Assembly: GCA_029550925.1 (NCBI GenBank)
Contig: JAKPGL010000059.1
Coordinates: 1 to 47,084, forward strand
Direction: 5' to 3'
Length of the DNA: 47,084 bases
Source: Planctomycetota bacterium
Lineage (GTDB): Bacteria > Planctomycetota > Planctomycetia > Pirellulales > Thermoguttaceae
Shown in pieces: positions 44,145-47,084 of this stretch. Position numbers and translations under genes: made by a program. The number at the start of each line of letters is the position of its first letter. Within the stretch, counting starts at the first letter, position 1. Under the pieces are notes generated by a model. It was not told where the DNA came from. It searched no databases and saw only the letters and a program-made list of their open reading frames with translations.

Positions 44145-45182
44145 ATGAAATGCTTCCTTAGGAATCGTGGGTTGACCCAACTGGTTTCGGCTGCTTGCAT
44201 CATGTCTCTCCTCAATGCCTCCTATTTTTCTCTCCGAGCCTCGGGAGGAGCGCCAACGCGTCAGCCCAAGCCCTGGCTGAAATTTACAGGAATGACAACA
44301 GTTGATGATAGCAATCATAATTTTACGAAAATGCTGGAAAACATGAGTGTAGAGGAAAGGATCACTCTAGCGATTAGCCTTCAGATGTTCCCTAAATTGA
44401 AGAAAAGCGATTTTGGCCAGTTTGGGCTTAAGGAATATGACCAGTATGCAGATACCTCCAAAGATGCTTCGGAAAAACTTCCTTTACGGCCACAGACGTT
44501 CAATGATGCAGGGCCCAAAGTGATCCAGGCTGCTTTTGAGGCTGGCCGTTTAAACCCGGACGATTATATCACTCCGCTCCAAATTATAAAGGAAATTATA
44601 TGGGTTTCGGAACATAGTCTCTTTTATCCATTCATGAGGAATACGGTGGATTATCATAGTCTTGTCCAATGGGTGGCCCAAAAGAAAGGCATTCCTGCGG
44701 AAGAGGTTCAGGCATTACCTACGTTTGAGTTGGAGAAAAAAATCGTAGAAAAGTATTTCGCAGAATTGTGGGATAAGCTTTCTCCCGAAAAAAGAGAACA
44801 AGTTTTAAATCGAGTGGAAAAAGAATTAGGCAAACCGATTCCCAATAAAGCGGCTATTGCGGTAATGGGGGGAGGGGCTGTTTTGGCTGCCCTTGGTGGA
44901 ACGGTTGCTCTTACGGGATTCGCTTTTTATACTACAATGTCTGTAATTATTTACTCCATCGGAGCTATTTTTGGAATAACCTTTCCTTTTGCTGTTTATA
45001 CTACGGCTAGTAGTCTTGTAGCCCTGTTAGCAGGACCAATAGGTTGGATTCTCGCAGGAGGGTTATTCTTAGGAGGTCTCATTTGGGCTCTTTGGCCTTC
45101 CGTGGATCGGACAGCCAGTTTCATTATGGCTCTCCACTTCCTGAAGTCGCATGCATTTCATGAGGCAGGGCAGTTGAAGTAA
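44145..45182 (+). CDS. YaaW-like (UPF0174) membrane protein
   Basis: A 345-residue protein. Residues about 8-30 are a hydrophobic export signal or first anchor (LTQLVSAACIMSLLNASYFSL). The middle part is soluble and helical (FTKMLENMSVEERITLAI; KLSPEKREQVLNRVEKELG). The last 110 residues hold three or four Gly-rich membrane segments and LLAGPIGWILAGGLFLGGLIWALWP..DRTASFIMALHFLK, closely resembling the C-terminus of YaaW/UPF0174 proteins, whose role is unknown. AAGGAG before the ATG at 44145 decides against the earlier start. Codon use is AT-richer than in mutS. The helicase gene begins two bases after its stop, so the two are cotranslated and should work together. Pore-forming or membrane-effector activity is a guess. 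Confidence 0.75.
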   Translation: MKCFLRNRGLTQLVSAACIMSLLNASYFSLRASGGAPTRQPKPWLKFTGMTTVDDSNHNFTKMLENMSVEERITLAISLQMFPKLKKSDFGQFGLKEYDQYADTSKDASEKLPLRPQTFNDAGPKVIQAAFEAGRLNPDDYITPLQIIKEIIWVSEHSLFYPFMRNTVDYHSLVQWVAQKKGIPAEEVQALPTFELEKKIVEKYFAELWDKLSPEKREQVLNRVEKELGKPIPNKAAIAVMGGGAVLAALGGTVALTGFAFYTTMSVIIYSIGAIFGITFPFAVYTTASSLVALLAGPIGWILAGGLFLGGLIWALWPSVDRTASFIMALHFLKSHAFHEAGQLK

Positions 45183-45184
45183 AA

Positions 45185-46600
45185 ATGTGCCAGCCTTTAA
45201 CAAGGCCCCTCTTCGTTCATCAACGCTCTGCCATCCAGCGGGCGATTGCGAGCAAACGGATTTTATTGATTCGTCCGTTGGGAAGTGGGAAGACGGCCAT
45301 TGGTCTTCATATTGCCGACCAATTGCTGTGTGAGCCGGACAGCGTAGGTTTATGGGTTGCTCCGGCCCATTTACTGCCTCAGTTACTTCAGGAACGAGAC
45401 CGTTGGGATTTATCTTGTCCGGTGGAAATTCTCCAGAGTACTCCCCTGTTAGTCATTCCCGGTACTGTTTATGCAATGAGTTACGATCGGCTGAGACTTT
45501 CCCGATCATGGCTTCTTGGGAAACGATGGAAGTTTGTTATTGTGGACGAAATTCAACATGCTAAAAATCTTAAAACACAGAATCATGAGGTTTTAAGTAG
45601 GCTTTCAGCACGGACCGAGTTTTTTATAGGAATGACGGGGGCGCCGTTTCAAAATTCTCCTTTCGAATTTTTCAATTTGGTAGCTTTAATTGCAGGAAAA
45701 TCCATCCAAAGAAAATTAGAATCCTGCCTGGCCTATAAATATGAACGAAAATATCCATGGTGGTTAACTTGGATCCGTTCGTGGTTAGGATTGCGGCCAC
45801 ATCGGGGGCCTGTAATAGGAATCCGAGACCCAGTTACTTTAAGGCAACTATTACTTCCCCATCTCGATTATAGTTCCAGTAAACAGTGTACCGAAGAATG
45901 CGGACTTCCGGAAATAGTGTCTCAAACAGTGAAGATAGAGATGCCTATTTCCGAGGTAAAATGGTACCGGCGGATTGCGGCAGGCCATCGAAAAAAACTA
46001 GACCGCCAATTTCTTTCCGACGATTTGGAAGAGACCTGTGTGGAACGCGTTTTCAATCGGGTAGCCGATTTACGGCAAACGCTTCTCCATACTCCGGAGG
46101 GGCCATCCAGTAAAATCCAAGCTCTTTGCCGCCATGTGAAAGAAATTGTGGAGAAAAACTCAAATGCAAGGATAATTATATTCTCTAATTTTGTAGAACA
46201 TGGCGTCCTTCCAATTAGTTGTTGCCTTCAAACTCTAGGCGTCTCTCATGCAGTTTATACGGGAGAAGTGAAAATCCAAACCAAGACAAAAATTGTAGAA
46301 GCTTTCAAAAATGGTCCAATTCCTGTTCTTGTATTATCACCTGTAGGATTTGAGGGACTAGATTTGGTGGGAACTACTCACGTATTTATAGCCGATCCAC
46401 ACTACAATCCGGAGGTTACTAATCAGTTAATCGCCCGTGCCACCCGCGCAGGCAGTCGTGTCCAACAGATCTTTGTATTTCATTATCTTAGCTGCTCCAG
46501 TCAGTTAGACAAAGGTACCATTGACGAGGCAATCCTCCGAATTGCAACTAGAAAAGCAGAAGTAAATCAGGCTATTCAACAACTCTTAGAATCCGGATAA
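45185..46600 (+). CDS. Compact SNF2-like superfamily 2 helicase
   Basis: A 471-residue ATPase with the SNF2/SF2 motifs and little else. Walker A is LGSGKT (Lys36), motif II is DEIQH (Asp121-Glu122), motif III GMTGAPFQNS, motif V VLVLSPVGFEGLDL, and motif VI QLIARATRAGSR (about 414-425) with its arginine fingers. IIIFSNFVEHGVLP opens the second RecA-like domain. Nearly all residues belong to the motor, with no nuclease, methylase or target-binding domain, so partners must supply specificity. Its ATG lies two bases after the YaaW-like gene's stop, with GAAG as a weak ribosome site. AT-rich codon use marks it as acquired. Such motors are typical of defence and restriction systems; that role here is inferred. 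Confidence 0.88.
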   Translation: MCQPLTRPLFVHQRSAIQRAIASKRILLIRPLGSGKTAIGLHIADQLLCEPDSVGLWVAPAHLLPQLLQERDRWDLSCPVEILQSTPLLVIPGTVYAMSYDRLRLSRSWLLGKRWKFVIVDEIQHAKNLKTQNHEVLSRLSARTEFFIGMTGAPFQNSPFEFFNLVALIAGKSIQRKLESCLAYKYERKYPWWLTWIRSWLGLRPHRGPVIGIRDPVTLRQLLLPHLDYSSSKQCTEECGLPEIVSQTVKIEMPISEVKWYRRIAAGHRKKLDRQFLSDDLEETCVERVFNRVADLRQTLLHTPEGPSSKIQALCRHVKEIVEKNSNARIIIFSNFVEHGVLPISCCLQTLGVSHAVYTGEVKIQTKTKIVEAFKNGPIPVLVLSPVGFEGLDLVGTTHVFIADPHYNPEVTNQLIARATRAGSRVQQIFVFHYLSCSSQLDKGTIDEAILRIATRKAEVNQAIQQLLESG

Positions 46601-46696
46601 CCTAAAGAACTTGTCACCCTGTTTCCTAGTATCTTTCAGGTAAGACTCATGGAAATTATGCCTGCGCAGGCGCGGGATGTAGGCAGGAAGAAAGAG

Positions 46697-46918
46697 GTAT
46701 TGGCCGGGCCGCGCAGACCGGAGTTTTTGCTGGAGGGAGCGTCGGCCTTGGCGGATGCGGACGTGGTCCCAAGGTAGGGGCCGATTTAGCGGATACGGCT
46801 GGTGGAGCAGTGGGACGGGGCGATCTGGCAATGCTGGAGGACTTCTTGTCTAGAATTGAACAAGATAACATCCTTAAACGCCCTGGTGTGGCTCAAACGC
46901 TGGCAAGAGAAACTGAAA
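46697..46918 (+). pseudogene. Possible decayed remnant of a mutS copy
   Basis: Translation of about 46697-46768 gives LAGPRRPEFLLEGASALADA, similar by eye to the MutS stretch LARIGPSECLVAEGASAPPA (coded near 41297-41356). Next, ATGCTGGA at 46831 lies 47 bases before the repeat, as the same word at 43440 lies 49 bases before its copy. The last 41 bases are identical to the mutS end. The order suggests an internally deleted, frameshifted copy. Apart from the 41-base repeat the similarity is weak. Confidence 0.35.
46878..46918 (+). repeat. 41-base direct repeat, right copy
   Basis: Identical to 43489-43529; here the frame ends KLK-stop (AAACTGAAATAA). The centre-to-centre distance to the left copy is 3389 bases. 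Confidence 0.9.
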
Positions 46919-47017
46919 TAAGGGCGTCTTTCAGATGGGTACCATTCCCGCCGAATGCAGCAATCTGTCATTCCTCAGTAGTTCCAAGTCGGGTGGATTT
47001 TAGTCTAGAAAATATAA

Positions 47018-47069
47018 GGTCCCTCTGGTAAAAGAGTTACAAAAAGGAACTCTTAACCAAGGAGGGACC
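47018..47069 (+). promoter_or_regulatory. Long hairpin covering a ribosome site
   Basis: GGTCCCTC-TGGT-..-AAGAGTT pairs with AACTCTT-..-ACCA-..-GAGGGACC (47018-47069), leaving a nine-base loop. The right arm holds the AAGGAGG ribosome site for the ATG at 47071. Folded RNA would hide this site. Such hairpins protect insertion-sequence transposases from being made by read-through transcripts and also occur as thermosensors. Confidence 0.6.
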
Positions 47070-47070
47070 C

Positions 47071-47084
47071 ATGTGCAAAAAAAA
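47071..47084 (+). CDS. Start of a gene cut by the window edge
   Basis: ATG-TGC-AAA-AAA begins seven bases after AAGGAGG, so a protein starting Met-Cys-Lys-Lys is likely. Too short to identify; the upstream hairpin would fit a transposase or a tightly controlled gene. Confidence 0.45.

Larger units (their letters stand above)
46601..47070. other. Right flank of the island
   Basis: No intact gene. A perfect palindrome GCCTGCGCAGGC lies at 46660-46671. From about 46697 the sequence regains GC-rich composition and shows short blocks like mutS (see the pseudogene entry). The right 41-base repeat (46878-46918) is followed by TAA, so it too would end a mutS frame. Then AT-richer DNA leads to the hairpin and start at the window edge. 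Confidence 0.5.

Overview
The window reads as part of a chromosome of a planctomycete (Planctomycetota, probably in or near the Pirellulales). The evidence is the gene set: two DUF1559 prepilin-like proteins around a small lipoprotein, a DUF1800/DUF1501 secreted pair, an arylsulfatase, a large acetyl-xylan-esterase-like protein, a GH127 glycosidase and a DUF6666-like proline-rich outer-membrane protein. Codon use is GC-rich almost throughout, and most starts carry a clear AAGGAGG-type ribosome site. No rRNA, tRNA or CRISPR array was recognised. The genus cannot be named from sequence reading alone.

Layout. 0.3-6.3 kb: dapB, a secreted GH127 arabinofuranosidase-like enzyme and two poorly known proteins. 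6.4-9.2 kb: DUF1800 and DUF1501 partners, followed by a dense array of short palindromes (9.17-9.40 kb). 9.6-14.4 kb: a DUF2442 protein and, on the minus strand, a double alpha/beta hydrolase and a sulfatase. 15.1-17.1 kb: ftsH. 17.3-20.8 kb: minus-strand operon of DUF1559, lipoprotein, DUF1559 and a probable CBM9-like protein. 21.5-24.0 kb: rlmN and a XerC/D recombinase, ending in a strong terminator. 24.2-28.2 kb: minus-strand outer-membrane protein and a PAS-GAF-receiver protein. 30.0-32.8 kb: PTS phosphorelay (EIIA, HPr, EI) with no sugar permease. 33.2-36.2 kb: DUF2344 protein, RNase E/G and metallophosphoesterase. 36.6-40.2 kb: one large protein joining a fatty-acyl-AMP ligase, an acyl carrier protein and an alpha-oxoamine synthase. 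40.8-43.5 kb: mutS.

The most unusual part is 43.5-46.9 kb. The last 41 bases of this stretch's mutS homology (43489-43529) recur exactly at 46878-46918. Between the two copies lies a visibly AT-richer segment with a row of strong hairpins, a near-consensus sigma-70-type promoter and a tight two-gene operon: a YaaW-like membrane protein and a compact SNF2-like helicase. This looks like a small island inserted at the 3' end of mutS that restored the gene end. It is the best candidate for an undescribed system, possibly defence related, but the function is inferred.

Intergenic spaces hold several repeat families: palindromes around a GTCTG-TTA-AGAC type core, a hairpin element ended by CCTCTAACAAAA / TTTTGTTAGAGG, and a 26-base imperfect inverted repeat near 9.6 kb. 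The window ends at the start of another gene whose ribosome site is locked in a long hairpin.
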